This document shows, piece by piece, positions 9,895 to 23,819 of a DNA stretch of 24,926 nt. This stretch comes from Guillardia theta CCMP2712. Lineage: Eukaryota > Cryptophyceae > Pyrenomonadales > Geminigeraceae. Where the stretch lies: positions 2,992 to 27,917 of the forward strand of contig NW_005434472.1 of assembly GCF_000315625.1 (NCBI RefSeq), in the 5' to 3' direction. Each line of letters begins with the position of its first letter. Positions within the stretch are counted from its first letter, which is position 1. The translations under genes and the position numbers were made by a program. Under the pieces are notes generated by a model. The model was not told the origin of the DNA and did no database searches. It was given only the letters and a program-made list of their open reading frames with translations.

Positions 9895-12800
9895 AGAAGC
9901 ATATTATCCTGAAGCACGCGGGCACCTCCCCCCTCCCTGCTTCTCCTCCTCTTCCTTCGTCTCCTTCATTGAACCCCAAGGAGTCTTGTGGCCTCACGGT
10001 GCATTCTCCCAGCCAGCCGGCTGGGTGGGAAACCGTCTCCGATGGATGGATTGGCTTCAAGAAACTTCGCAGATTTCTGGAACATGGAGGGAATGGCGCA
10101 GTGGTTCCCGATGGTGAAGATAATGGAACCAAAAGTCATGGACTTGTAGATAGAGTTAATTGCTCTTCACACGGAGGAGTGGTTGTCGAAAGCAAACAGA
10201 CCGGGAAGCCCGAAGTCCCTGCCCTGCAAAGCGATCACAAGGCGGCAGAGAATGATGCTGAAGGTAATGATCTTCTCTCCCTCGTGTTCGCATGAACGAC
10301 TTTCCTGATTTGTTCTGCTCAGGAGCGTGTGGGCCGAAGGAACTGGCTTCTGAAAATGCGGGGAAGGTTTGGCCGAAGAATGGAGCACAAACAGAGGTCA
10401 AATCGCACGAGGATGTTGAGACTCCCCCGTCGGAGCATGCTGCTAAGGTGAAATCTTCTTGTCGACCATCTCATAGACCTGACATGTTCCCCCTTCATTT
10501 TCGATGCTTCCAGAAGGAAAGTTCAAAAGCCTCAGAAGAGCCTTTAGCTCAAGCGGACGAAGTTCGCAGTGAAGATGTGTATGTCAAGGAGGATGTGCAA
10601 GAAAAATCAACCAGCCTTAGAGAAGACCGAAAATCTCAGAACAAGGGTGAAGAAATGGAAATGCCTGCATTGGAGGCAAAGATTGGTGGGGCGTGGTTCG
10701 ACATCGAACTTCTCGGTGTTGATCCAGACGAGGACTTGTTCCATGTTATGGGAAGGGATACGGGTGAAAAGGAATGGGTGACTTGCCAGGAGGTGAGATT
10801 GCAGTGCCAGCCATACGAGAACAAGCCTAGCGTTGGTACGACAGTCTGCTTGTTTCGGACCGCCGACAATGAACAGTTGTACTACGACGCAGTTGTTGAT
10901 AGTGAGAAAAAGGACAACAAATTCTTCGTCACACTGCTTGATGGACCAGAGAAGGGTAAAAAGGTTGTTGCCAAGCTCCAAGACATCTATGAAATCAGCA
11001 GCGAAAAGCTACCTATCTCGTCATTACGATCGTGGTGCAAGGCAGTGTACAGAAAGGTTGATTCGCTACCAAAAGTTGTAAACCTCAAGAAGGGTGATTA
11101 TGCCATGTTCGAAGCTCCAGGAAACGAGAACTTTCGAGTTGCTCAGCTTCGGGAGCCCTACACAGCTGAAATTCAGGAAGAGGTCGACGAGGACGAAGAT
11201 GGACCTGAGATTCGTGTTCGGTGGATGTTCACTGCGCAACAACTCAAGAAAAAGCGAAAGAAATTGCTCAAAGGGGAGGACACAGACGAACATGAGGTAT
11301 TTGTTTCAGACATGGAGTCGTTGATAGATGCCAGACTCATCGTAGATCAATGCTTCGTGAGTATTGTTGAACACCCTCCGGACACAAAGGATTGGGCCAA
11401 CAATCGGTTTTTTGCCAACAGGGTTTTTGATCGTTCAGAATACAAGATAGTTTCTATTTCTGATGAATCCCTTGATCTGAAGCTAAAGAAAATCGTGAAG
11501 AGGCTTCTCTCTCGCAACAGAAAAAACGGTGATAAGGTCCACGATGCAGAGGATGGAAACGACATTGATTCGCATGAAGTCCAGAAAGAAGATTCGACCC
11601 CCGCACATCGGAAATCAAATCATTCAGATGCTTCAATTGATCATCCTTCCAAGAAGTCGCTTCCTTCCGGTGAAGAAAGCAGTGAAGATTTCACCAAGAA
11701 TCCAAAGCAAGTAAAGGATAGGCTATCTAACAAAATGCCAGCTAAGGAGAATGCTGTTCAAGTTGTGGCGCACGACGATGAAAAGCGGTCTCCAAGCGAA
11801 AAGAGCCACAACAAGGGAGATGAGAATGGTAGTCGCAAACGAAAAAGTAGTGAACTGGATGATACCGCGCGTGCTGAGAGTGAAGGGAGGTGCAAGAGTG
11901 AAACGAACAAGCGCAGTCCTAAGAAATCACATGGGATCTCGCCAGCGCAGGTGTCGGCAGATCGAAAAGTTAAGCTGGAGAAGGAGCCTCATTTGCAGAA
12001 GATAGGCAGTACTACGAAACGCGAAGATGTTGATGAGAAAAGGGACAAGACGACGACGAAGTCAGATAGTAACAACAAACGGTCTGAAAAGAATGTTGTG
12101 ATGGAGCTCTCAATCCCCAAAGTGGGGTCGAAGCAATCAAAACCATCCTCAGGTGAAAATGAAAAGAGGATAACCAGCCACGAGAAGGCTTCTGGAAACA
12201 AGAAAGAAATCAAGAGAACAGAAGAGCTTCATACCAAGAATGACAAGACATATCCCCCAAAGCACAATGCTTTAATTAACACGTCTCTAACTTCAGACAT
12301 GAATTCGCATGCAGATACACAAGCTAAGACGGGCGGCATTAGGTCGGCAGCGACAATCCAGGCAATCCAGGGAAATTCTTCAAAAAAGTCCTCCTCGGGG
12401 GGGATACAGCAAGAGCATCATAAGCAGACTGAAGGAGGCAAAGCTTGCAGTCAATCTGCAAGTTCACTTCCATCCAAGGTCGATAATGCACATGTGAAGT
12501 GCAACATCAATAACTTGGGTCATGATGTTGAAATTTCAAAGGGGCTAGATGACGATGGAACAAGTCGCAACTTTGACGCTTTGACGAATTCCTGTGAACT
12601 AAAATTAGGATCCCCGCGCAAAGACTCAGTTGAGATGTACGACCCAGCAGAGATCTCTGACGATCTCGACGCCACAGTTGTGAAGAAGCGTACAAGTCCA
12701 GTTTTTGATCATGGCCAGACTGATTCTGAGTCGGGACGGAAATACGGACCGGAAACCATGTCGGACTGTCCCGCAACTGATGAAGCTGACCATCAAGAAT

Positions 12801-13888
12801 CGCAGAACACCGTGAAGGCAAGTAAGAAGCCGCTGACGACTTACCTCCCTGAGCTATCCCTCCCAGTCCTACCAGGATTGGCCGACCATGGCCATGAAAG
12901 GACACAAGAGACGAAAGAAAACGACAACTTTGAGAATCGGGGGTCTGAGAGGAAGCATTCAAAGCCCGCGGACTCTTCTTTTGGGAATGAGAAGTCCAAG
13001 AGACGCAAGACGACGGCCCATGTGCAGTCTTTCCGCATCTCGATCCTGCAGTGCAAATGGAAGTTCATTGCGTATCAGCACGTGGATGGGGGGAAGAAGG
13101 TTGAAGATGTCAGCTTCGGAGAGGGCGAGAATGTCCATTGTGCGCTGAGCTTCCGGGACGACCGGGACAGAGCCATCTGCGATGAGCAGACCATCACAGC
13201 GGTGACTAAGACGCTTCGCTTCCTCGTCTCCGGTGCGAGCTCGACGGACCAGGATGAAGTGTTGACACCCTTGGAGACGAGCTCGTTTGGGGAGGTGTTC
13301 TGTTGTCAGGTGAACATCGGGAAGGCGGGGACGTACACCCTTCAGCCCTTCCTGGTTGACGACAAGGATGTCAGGCACCTGATTGGCTCTCCGGAAAGGG
13401 TCGTGATCACCCCAGGGAAGGTGCCTCTGCTCTGTTCGGAAATCTCTTTGTTCGAGGTTGGACGAGGACAGAAGCTGGTCAGTCTATGCTCGCCTCCAGG
13501 CTCAGGGTCAGCCGAGCAGGTTTGCGCTGCTGGGATCGTGTCACGTGGCGCAAAGATTGAGGTTGAGATCTCGTTCAATCCAGCCCACTGTGGGGATGGA
13601 GGGAAGATAGATGAGAAGCAAGCGCAACGAGTCCTTTCGCAGCTGCAAATGCGCTGGGTCAAGCCGGTGCAACTCAAGGAGGACGTGTGGAAGGCTGGTG
13701 GCTCTGAGGGCTCGAGCGTCTGCATGGCAGCGGAGGTGGTTGAGGTAAAGCCGCAGATGCTGAGCATGACCGACTCGTCCGCCCGGGTTGCCTCGTTGCA
13801 GTTTGACATCGTCGGATGTCATGTACTTGTAGCCAAGTTCGACGATGGGCCGAAGACCTTCCGCTTTGACTTAGCTTGTTGTGTATAA
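9891..13888 (+). CDS. Tudor-like and BAH-domain chromatin protein (2 exons, 1,312 aa)
   Basis: This is a predicted nuclear chromatin reader or adaptor. Exons are 9891-10263 and 10323-13888, joined across a 59-bp GT-AG intron (GTAATG..CTCAG) that restores a Gly codon. Residues about 238-352 look like one or two Tudor/agenet-type modules (AWFDIELLGVD, GTTVCLFRTADNEQLYYDA, FFVTLLDG). Residues about 378-505 are a BAH domain, with KKGDYAMFEAPG, EIRVRWMF, EVFVSDMESLIDARLIVDQC and FFANRVFD. A 500-residue Lys/Ser/Glu-rich linker follows, with basic nuclear-localisation-like clusters (SRKRKSSE, KSKRRKTT). The last 290 residues are a separate beta-rich region (LQCKWKFIAYQH, TLRFLVSGAS, GKAGTYTLQPFLVDD) that may be Ig-like. 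BAH domains bind nucleosomes or histone tails. The substrate here is unknown. The first ATG after the in-frame stop at 9846 was chosen. The gene ends 16 bp from the stop of the opposing gene. Confidence 0.88.
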
Positions 13889-13904
13889 ATAGGCAATCGA
13901 GACA

Positions 13905-16162
13905 TCATTCCTTGGTGATTGAGGGGTCGATAATGGTTGGCTTGGGCTCGGCGACGCCGCCCCGGACTGTCAAGGCTCCTAACCCCCAGGCAAGGTAGCC
14001 GACGGCCATGTTCCTGCATGAGGAGCGAGTGAGCGGACGAGACCCGCGAGTGCGAGCGACTGACAGGCAGGCGGCGATCTGAAAGTGTACGGTCGTCTTG
14101 ATGAACCTCGACACTGACCTGCCGTCAACACCAAGACAAGCCGCTCTGTCTACATCCTCCACCCTCCTGTCATCCACCCTCCCACTCCCCTTCCTTCTAA
14201 CCTCCCACCTCCCTCGTTCCCACTCACTCTTCTTCTCTCCGTAGTTGAACGAGTCATGGCTGTCGCATCGTCACGCCAGGCAGCGACCGAGGAGGCTCAA
14301 GACCTGAGAGCGTCGCAGATGAAAGCCACGAGGGATCGGAGGACCTGGAGGTTCAGACCAATCAGGCACTAATGCTGAGGAAAATAACTCGAGGAGGAGG
14401 AGAGGAGGAGGAGAGGAGGAGGAGAGGATTGTAGCAGCAGCAGGGGAACGACACTGTTTTGACTAGAAACATGATGCGGGGGAAGAGAAAGGGCGTGAGA
14501 CTGCGAGACCAAAAGGAGGGAGAGGAGGAAGAGGAGGGAGAGGAGGGAGAGGGAGAGGAGGAGGAGGGTAAAAACCGTCTGTCTTGTACTGTGACCCAAG
14601 AAGTATCTCCTGACTTTGAAGTCCACATGCGAGAGCTCTTCCCTGTTCGCATCGTCACCACCGGCCTGCTTCCTCCTCGCACCCTCCGACGAGACTGACA
14701 TGCTCTTCAGGTTGCGATAAAATTCTCTCCTCCCCGGCAGCGGCTTCGGGAAAATCCTTCGGAGGAGGCTGGGCCGCTCGTGGCTCGTGAGGAGGACTAG
14801 CCCTCGATACCTCGCCTCCTTCTTCCCCTTCTGGCCCCGCCCACCTGCTGCAGAGAGTTGGAAGCAGCTACGGGTAAGCAGCAAGGAGGGCACTTGAGAT
14901 CTGCTTCGTCTGCAGCGTCATGTTGCGGTCGCCTGAGCGCGGCCGTCAGGCTCGCACTGGGAGAGAGAGGAGGAGCAGACCGCAAGAAGACTGTAACCTG
15001 CCCCCAATTACGAGCTCCTTCCACTCTCTCTCGACATCTGTTGAGTTGCACATCACAGCTCACTCCCCCCAGGTCGCCCTCGCACCTTGTCCCGCCAGTC
15101 CTATCCACGTCTTGGCTTCTTCCAGCCTCCTCTCCGACAACCTGGCGGCTTCGCTCCCCACCAGCACCTGCTCGACTGTCACCCTGCTTGCCCTCGAGGC
15201 CCGCAAAGTCGCTGGAGCTTCACCGGGTTGATCAGCGCGACCGTGCGGTGCTCGCTCTGGTTGTTTCCTGCCGCTGCGATCAAGAAAGACAACAGCAGGT
15301 GAGGAAGTGGGGTTAGGGGTGGGTGGGGGGGAAGGGAAGGTTTCAGAGGAGAGAGGGAGAGGGGTAGCGGGAGGTCAAAGGGGGGAGGGGAAAAGGGTCA
15401 CCGTGAAGCCTCCACATCTCCTCCATCACTCTCATCGCCAAGTTGCTGCAGCGGACGAAAGTCAGCGAGGCAGGAGCTGCCCTCACGCGCTCCGACCTCG
15501 CGAGCTCATTGCCGACGACGGCGATGCGCTGCTTGTCCACCGTCGAGCAGTTGGTGAGCCAGCTGCGACTGAGGGTGAGGGAGCGATCGGGTCAGAGCTT
15601 CTCACTTGTATGCTTCCATGGCGTCGTCAAGAGCCCTCTCGCATGAGAAGCCCTCCGACGCCAGTTGCGTCCCGCTGTGCATGACCACCAGCGTGTGCAC
15701 CCCTGCGTCGCTGCCAAGACGTCATGCCCGCACCAGGAGGGAGGAGGAGAGGGGACCGAAGAGCATACGCAAGGTCCTCCCAGCTGTCTACTCCCGGAGC
15801 TCCTGGCAGCAGCCTGACAAACCTCTCACTGTCAACCCGCCAGCACTCCCCTCCTACAGTGCTGCCGGTGCCACAGTTTGGGAGTGCCGGAAGGGAGGGA
15901 TAAAGAGTCGAGCGAGCAAAGGCCTCTCCTGTGCCTGCTGTCACAAGGGGACACGAGGGGAGGAGGAGAACCTGTCTGATCCTGACGTTGACGAGGCTAG
16001 CATGCGAGGAGAACTGCCACCACAGTCAGCGTCCCATGCTCGTCAAATCATCCTCTCGGTCACCCTGGGCCATTCAGAGTATGCAGTGCATGTCTGCACG
16101 AGGAGAGCAATGACAGCAAGCACTGCAACTGCTCGTCGTCTGTTGAAACTCCCGTTTGCCAT
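13905..16162 (-). CDS. Signal-peptide protein with hydrophobic C-terminus, unrecognised family (12 exons, about 434 aa)
   Basis: I do not recognise the family. Exons on the minus strand are 16162-16064, 16013-15769, 15710-15606, 15568-15402, 15273-15224, 15167-15086, 15037-14998, 14900-14615, 14344-14304, 14259-14228, 14113-14065 and 14013-13905. All phases agree. Introns run from 37 to 270 bp. The N-terminus NRRRAVAVLAVIALLVQTC is a classic signal peptide or anchor. The next part is Cys-containing, with possible N-glycosylation sites (NRS, NCS, NQS), and includes NCGTGSTVGGECWRVDSERF and HTLVVMHSGTQLASEGF. A charged helix (SEAARLSERRLEEAKTW) and a basic linker follow. The end (FIKTTVHFQIAACLNMAVGYLAWGLGAL) looks like a membrane helix with a short tail. 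Topology therefore suggests an endomembrane or surface protein. The exon at 14900-14615 is the least conserved-looking and may hide another intron. Division into two genes is possible but not needed. Confidence 0.72.
14385..14580. repeat. GGAGGA purine tracts in an intron
   Basis: Two purine-rich blocks on the plus strand (about 14388-14427 and 14514-14570) are made of GGAGGA, GAGGAGA and GGGAGA words. They lie inside the 270-bp intron 14345-14614 of the minus-strand gene, where they form a long polypyrimidine run ahead of the acceptor. Confidence 0.85.
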
Positions 16163-16369
16163 CCCTCCCTCTGTCCTCCACGTTGGTCGAAGTCCCTGAG
16201 CTTGCAGTGCCTGTGACGCGCCTGATGTTCTTCGCCCTCCTTGTCTTCTTGCTTCCTCTCCCTGCCCTCGCTCTCTTCGCTCTTCACCTCTCGCCGCCTT
16301 CATCGCTCCCGACTCCTCTTTCAGCCATTGAGACGCATCCTAAGCCCTCATCCCCGCACAGATAGCAGC

Positions 16370-16862
16370 CTAAAGTCCGAGGCTGATCAGAACTTCGGAA
16401 CTCGGAAGTCCGATCTCGGATCCTGGCAGGCTGCCGATCCAGGCCGGGGCCTAGTCCAGACGGTCCTGGAGTCTGGATCCTGGTCCGATACAGTCCGATC
16501 ACCCGGCACTGAGGCTGAGATCACCCGGCCGTGGCCGCCACCGGCGGGTCTCCTGGCACGCAGCCCTCGCAGCCCGGGTCCTGCCAAGATGGTCACTGTT
16601 AGCCTGTTCAACGTTTATCATCGCGGCCTGGGGGCGGGTCCCCGTCTGATTACCCCGGGTGACACTGGCCCAACTGATGTAGTACAGTCAGTCACCATGT
16701 CACCGAGGTTTTGGCGGGCGGCGGGGGGGCATAGTCACCGCCGGGCCGAACTCAGTACGGTGGGGCTATTAGGGCAGTCAAGTTTTCAAGTTTTAAAACA
16801 CGCATGTGACGGTACAGGCCGAGACTACTGAGGCTGTAGGGGGCTACGACAGCCGCTGAGGC
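16370..16862. other. GC-rich non-coding segment with GTCCGATC and CACTGAGGCTG words
   Basis: This intergenic block separates the PDZ gene's stop (16865) from the ATG at 16162. It repeats GTCCGATC (16408-16415, 16493-16500), CACTGAGGCTG (16507-16517), a near copy at 16826-16836 and many GGTCCTG/GATCC words. It resembles 6265-6760. The adjoining 16163-16370 on the coding strand is the 5' flank of the gene at 13905-16162. No coding frame with splice support is seen. Confidence 0.5.
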
Positions 16863-16864
16863 TG

Positions 16865-19097
16865 CTAGATCAATTGAACGCACGACCCATCGAAGGAGCC
16901 GCTGCTGACATGGCAAAGCCGCTGAAGAATCGAGTCACTGACGGAGAGGCCCGAGGGAGCCTCCGAGAAAGGAGAGGGAGAGGGAGAGGGAGAGATAGAG
17001 GGAGAGGCGGGGAGAGTGAGAGGGGGGGGAGACAGAGGAAGACTTGACAGAGAGAGAGAGACAGAGAGGGGTAGAGAGGAGGGAGAGGGAGAGGGTGCCC
17101 CAGAAGTGGGCGAGGGAGTGATGGAATAGTGAGAAAGTGTCGCCATCGGCATGTCGTTACCCGCTCGCCGGGCGACTGTCAAGCCCTCGGAAGTCGTTGA
17201 CTCGCTTGGTTCACCCGCATCAACAGCGACAGCAGCAGAGTCATAACCTACCTGAAACTCGTTGCGGAAGGAAGCCTCTCGCGCCTCAGCCTCCAGCCTC
17301 ATCGCACGCTCAGCCCGCAGCTCCTCCTGTCACCCCGGGGCCACGTCAGCTGAGAGCGAGCTGGGCCTTCGGCGAGCTCACTTGAGCCCGCATGAGCTCC
17401 ATCTCGAGGTATCGCTTCTCCTCCTCCGCGCGCCTCTTGATCTATGGGTGGCCGTTAGTTCTGAGGACTGGCAAGCCTCCCCCTACTTCATTCAGGTACT
17501 CCATGCGAGCCCTTTCGTTGTCCTGTGAAGCATAGCAGGTCACCTCCTTCCCCCGCCTCCTCGCCCCCGCGAGCCCACACCTGAATCTGATGCTCGCTCT
17601 CCCGCTGCCACTCAGTCCGCCTCTGAGCCTCGGCGAGGCGAGCCTGCAGTTGTGGTCAGGAACAGCTCAACTCACCGTCAGCGAGTGGGGTCAGTAGGTG
17701 CAGAGGGGAGAAAGAGGGCGAAAACCTCAAGGGAACGGCGGTATCTCTCAGCCTGAAGCATCTGCTGCTCCACCTCTCTCTTCTCGTCATCCTGCAGGCA
17801 TTTCCTTCAGGCGCTCGGTCGCTCCCAGGGCTCGTAGTCACTTTCTCGCGGTTGATGTTCTCGATCTCCTTGATCCTCGCATCTTGATCGACCTCGTTCT
17901 TGTCGTACTGCTCTCGCATGCTGCAAGGCCGCCACGTCATCACTCTGCTCTCAAGGCCATCAGCACGAGGGTTGCCTGGAAAGTTCCTGTCGGTTCCGCA
18001 TGATCGTCGACTCGGCCATCCTCAACGCCGATCTCAGCCATTCGTTCTGCATTGCACCAGGTCAATCCTCCACATCCGACATGTGTCCGGCAACAAACCT
18101 CCTCTTGTAATGCCCTCTGCGGAGTCTGATCGACCTGCACGGGCTGCGGCGGAGGCATCTGGGCCAGAGGTCAGTCGCCGCTAAACCCCTCACAGTCTCC
18201 TCGACAACGTTGGCGAACATCTCTGCCGACCATGAGGTGCCGAGCATGTATCTGAGACGAGTGAGACGAGGAGGAGGAAGGGGCGAGAGGCTCTGACCTG
18301 TTCAAGGTGGGGATCCGATTGCCTGCGGAGGATACATGAAAGGTCAGTAGCACGCAGCCAGGACAGCAGCTTCCGGAGACCTGAGGCATATAGGGAGACT
18401 CCAGCTGGAGGAGCCTGGGAAGAACCACCTCCCTGGAGAGCATCGAAGTAGTCTACCAAGAGCATCCTCAGCAAGCAAACCCTCACAGCTCGAGGAGGAG
18501 GGCAAGACCTGGGGTCCCGCGAATCAGGTCGAGGTCGTAGACTTCTCCCGATGATGGGTTCCTGACAGGTTGATGATGAGGAAGGCAGCGGGCAACCATG
18601 GTGAGGATGCGGGAGCTGACCTGAAGGTGACGCGAACAGCGGAACCCTGCTCTCCGATGATGAGGTGCCGCATCTCGGTCACACCGACGCCTGTCCACGC
18701 AGCCTCCACACGTCAAGTCGTCACAGGCCTGTCCTCGCCCCTACCCGTGACGTCGCTTCCTCCGACTCGGAGGATCTGGCCGAGCGTGTCAATCGAACGC
18801 AGACCATGAAGGGATGCCGGCGAGTCACCTGATCTCCGACCTTCACCTTCCCTGCCCTGTCGGCTGAACCACGGGGCACGACCTGCTTGACTGTCACCAC
18901 CTTGGATTCCTCCTGCTCTCCCAGTAACAGTCCGACTCCCGCTTGCTCTGCGGGGCATGAATCAAGAAGCCTGCAGCACGGAGAAGCACGCACTTGAAGC
19001 AGAAAGAGCACGGTTGAAGCCAGTCATCGCCATGACTTGTGGTTGTTGGAGCGTCAATCAGAGAACGAGGCTTCAACCTGCGATGAATCAACGCCAT
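16865..19097 (-). CDS. PDZ-domain plus coiled-coil protein (17 exons, about 353 aa)
   Basis: A predicted scaffold protein, with a PDZ domain to bind a partner's C-terminus and a long helix for self-association. Exons on the minus strand are 19097-19078, 18970-18829, 18775-18745, 18690-18621, 18561-18509, 18428-18381, 18322-18298, 18251-18194, 18158-18099, 18046-17967, 17920-17842, 17791-17726, 17643-17581, 17522-17487, 17441-17382, 17326-17252 and 16960-16865. All phases agree. ATG 19097 follows an in-frame TGA. PDZ residues about 14-90 show AGVGLLLGEQEE (carboxylate loop and strand), VVPRGSADRAGKVKVGDQIL, GGSDVTG, MRHLIIG and VRVTF. After a Pro/Ser-rich linker come charged helices (REQYDKNEVDQDARIKEIE, QRRTEWQRESEHQIQ, RAEEEKRYLEMELMRAQEEL) typical of coiled coil. 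The last exon is the weakest: its acceptor is GGAG, and a 15-bp exon may precede it. The protein's name and partner are unknown. Confidence 0.82.
16970..17095. repeat. GGGAGA/GAGAGA simple-sequence tract in an intron
   Basis: The plus strand carries tandem GGGAGA, GAGAGA and GGGGGGA words. It lies within the 291-bp last intron (16961-17251) of the PDZ gene, where the transcript has the pyrimidine form next to the proposed acceptor at 16961. Confidence 0.9.
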
Positions 19098-22719
<3,622 letters not shown>

Positions 22720-23173
22720 CTCTAGTGGGACTGTGACAGCCGTTGGTTTCCTTGTTGGACTCTTTTCCTGTAATGAATGCAATGATATATCGTAATTGCT
22801 GGTCTCGAGGTATAATCAGCGCATGGTCACTGATAAGTTGGAAATTCACTGAACCGTCACCATCACCATACTCCGCGGCGGCCGAGCAGTCGGCTGGCTA
22901 CTGTCCGATCAGTTCCACTGGCACTGCGAAGAATCACTGAGCTCCCGAGTCCCGAGATCACAGTCACTGAGTCACTGAGACTCGATGATGATCACAGGCT
23001 GTCACAAGTGCCGCGCAGTGCACTCAAGACAACTAATGGCACGGCGACAGAAGAGACGACGTTGAACTTGCTTGTCGGAAACGATAAAAGAAAAGCTGAG
23101 GTGGTTCTTCAGCAGCCTGCCCCCAGCCTGCCAGTGAAAGCAATAGAAGAGCCACGGCGAGAATGGTTGACAT
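22720..23173. other. Intergenic sequence with GC-family words
   Basis: No gene is seen. The first 80 bases should be the helicase 3' UTR. Positions 22850-22990 contain GTCCGATC (22903-22910) and repeated TCACTGAG words (for example 22935-22942 and around 22965-22980), linking it to the segments at 16370-16862 and 19500-19580. Confidence 0.4.
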
Positions 23174-23178
23174 AAAAA
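23174..23178 (-). terminator. Pol III T5 terminator of the left tRNA-Glu
   Basis: The minus strand reads TTTTT about 54 nt after the tRNA 3' end. It forms the outermost five bases of the left repeat arm. A run of four or more T on the sense strand is the standard RNA polymerase III stop. Confidence 0.6.
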
Positions 23179-23231
23179 GATTAGCTCGGGAGGCTGAGGG
23201 GTCCCCTCATGTGGGAGGGGTGGAGACTTGC

Positions 23232-23303
23232 TTCCTCAACGGGGAATCGAACCCCGGTCTCCAGGGTGAGAACCTGGTATCCTAACCGCTAGACGATTGA
23301 GGA
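23232..23303 (-). tRNA. tRNA-Glu (anticodon CTC)
   Basis: A 72-nt cloverleaf on the minus strand, identical to the copy at 23690. It has a 7-bp acceptor stem TCCTCAA/TTGAGGA, discriminator A, an anticodon arm CCAGG-TTCTCAC-CCTGG with anticodon CTC, and a T arm CGGGG-TTCGATT-CCCCG. Internal A box (TAGCGGTTAGG) and B box (GGTTCGATTCC) fit eukaryotic Pol III promoters. There is no intron and no encoded CCA, as usual for nuclear genes. It is transcribed leftwards, away from its twin. Confidence 0.97.
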
Positions 23304-23379
23304 CTTCCCGATCTGTTGGGCAGGACCCTCCTAGGGTTGATATCCCCTGTGCCTCTCATGCATACCCCCACCCCTCATT

Positions 23380-23613
23380 TTCCCTCTCGCTACCCCTTTG
23401 TTTAGCGTGTTGTGCGTTGGCCACTCGATGTTCGCCGTATACTACCCCACCCATCTTGTCAGAGTAAGAATCCACCACCCCTAGTCCTGGACCACCCCCT
23501 CCCCATCGATCAATGCGCGGATGGAAAGAACCCGAGGCGGGTCGTGCAGGGAATCGAGGTCACAGAGCCGCGAGAAGGACCGTGTGGTGCAATCAGGGGG
23601 TAGTGCTGCTAAG
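23380..23613. other. Spacer between the divergent tRNA genes
   Basis: The spacer is unique sequence with several C-rich words (CTACCCC at 23391 and 23441, CCACCCCTAG near 23475). No coding or RNA gene is recognised. Confidence 0.5.
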
Positions 23614-23689
23614 AATGAGGGGTGGGGGTATGCATGAGAGGCACAGGGGATATCAACCCTAGGAGGGTCCTGCCCAACAGATCGGGAAG

Positions 23690-23761
23690 TCCTCAATCGT
23701 CTAGCGGTTAGGATACCAGGTTCTCACCCTGGAGACCGGGGTTCGATTCCCCGTTGAGGAA
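23690..23761 (+). tRNA. tRNA-Glu (anticodon CTC)
   Basis: A 72-nt cloverleaf with anticodon CTC at 23723-23725, reading GAG codons. The A box is at 23702-23712 and the B box at 23740-23750. The acceptor stem is fully paired, the discriminator is A (23761), and there is no intron or encoded CCA. It is identical to the minus-strand copy at 23232-23303 and divergently oriented from it. Confidence 0.97.
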
Positions 23762-23814
23762 GCAAGTCTCCACCCCTCCCATACGAGGGGACCCCTCAAC
23801 CTCCCGAGCTAATC

Positions 23815-23819
23815 TTTTT
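23815..23819 (+). terminator. Pol III T5 terminator of the right tRNA-Glu
   Basis: TTTTT lies 54 nt downstream of the tRNA 3' end, forming the outer edge of the right arm. The trailer before it contains CGAGGGGACCCCTC, which can fold. Confidence 0.6.

Larger units (their letters stand above)
23174..23819. repeat. 206-bp inverted repeat, each arm carrying a tRNA-Glu gene
   Basis: The left arm 23174-23379 and right arm 23614-23819 are reverse complements at all but three positions (23194, 23209 and 23211 in the left arm), about 98.5% identity, with a 234-bp spacer. The arms span each tRNA gene, about 75 bp of upstream flank, the trailer and the T5 terminator. All three differences lie in the trailer, and the tRNA sequences are identical. 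This suggests a recent inverted duplication or continuing gene conversion. Confidence 0.97.

Noticed and set aside
10292-10322. ATG 10292 as the start of the BAH protein
   Set aside because: This ATG lies in a 59-bp GT-AG intron. Splicing 10263 to 10323 restores a Gly codon and joins the upstream exon in frame.
17967-17980. GC-AG intron donor (TCCAGGCAACC) in the PDZ gene
   Set aside because: A GT donor at 17966 with the same acceptor keeps frame and gives a normal exon, so a non-canonical donor is not needed.
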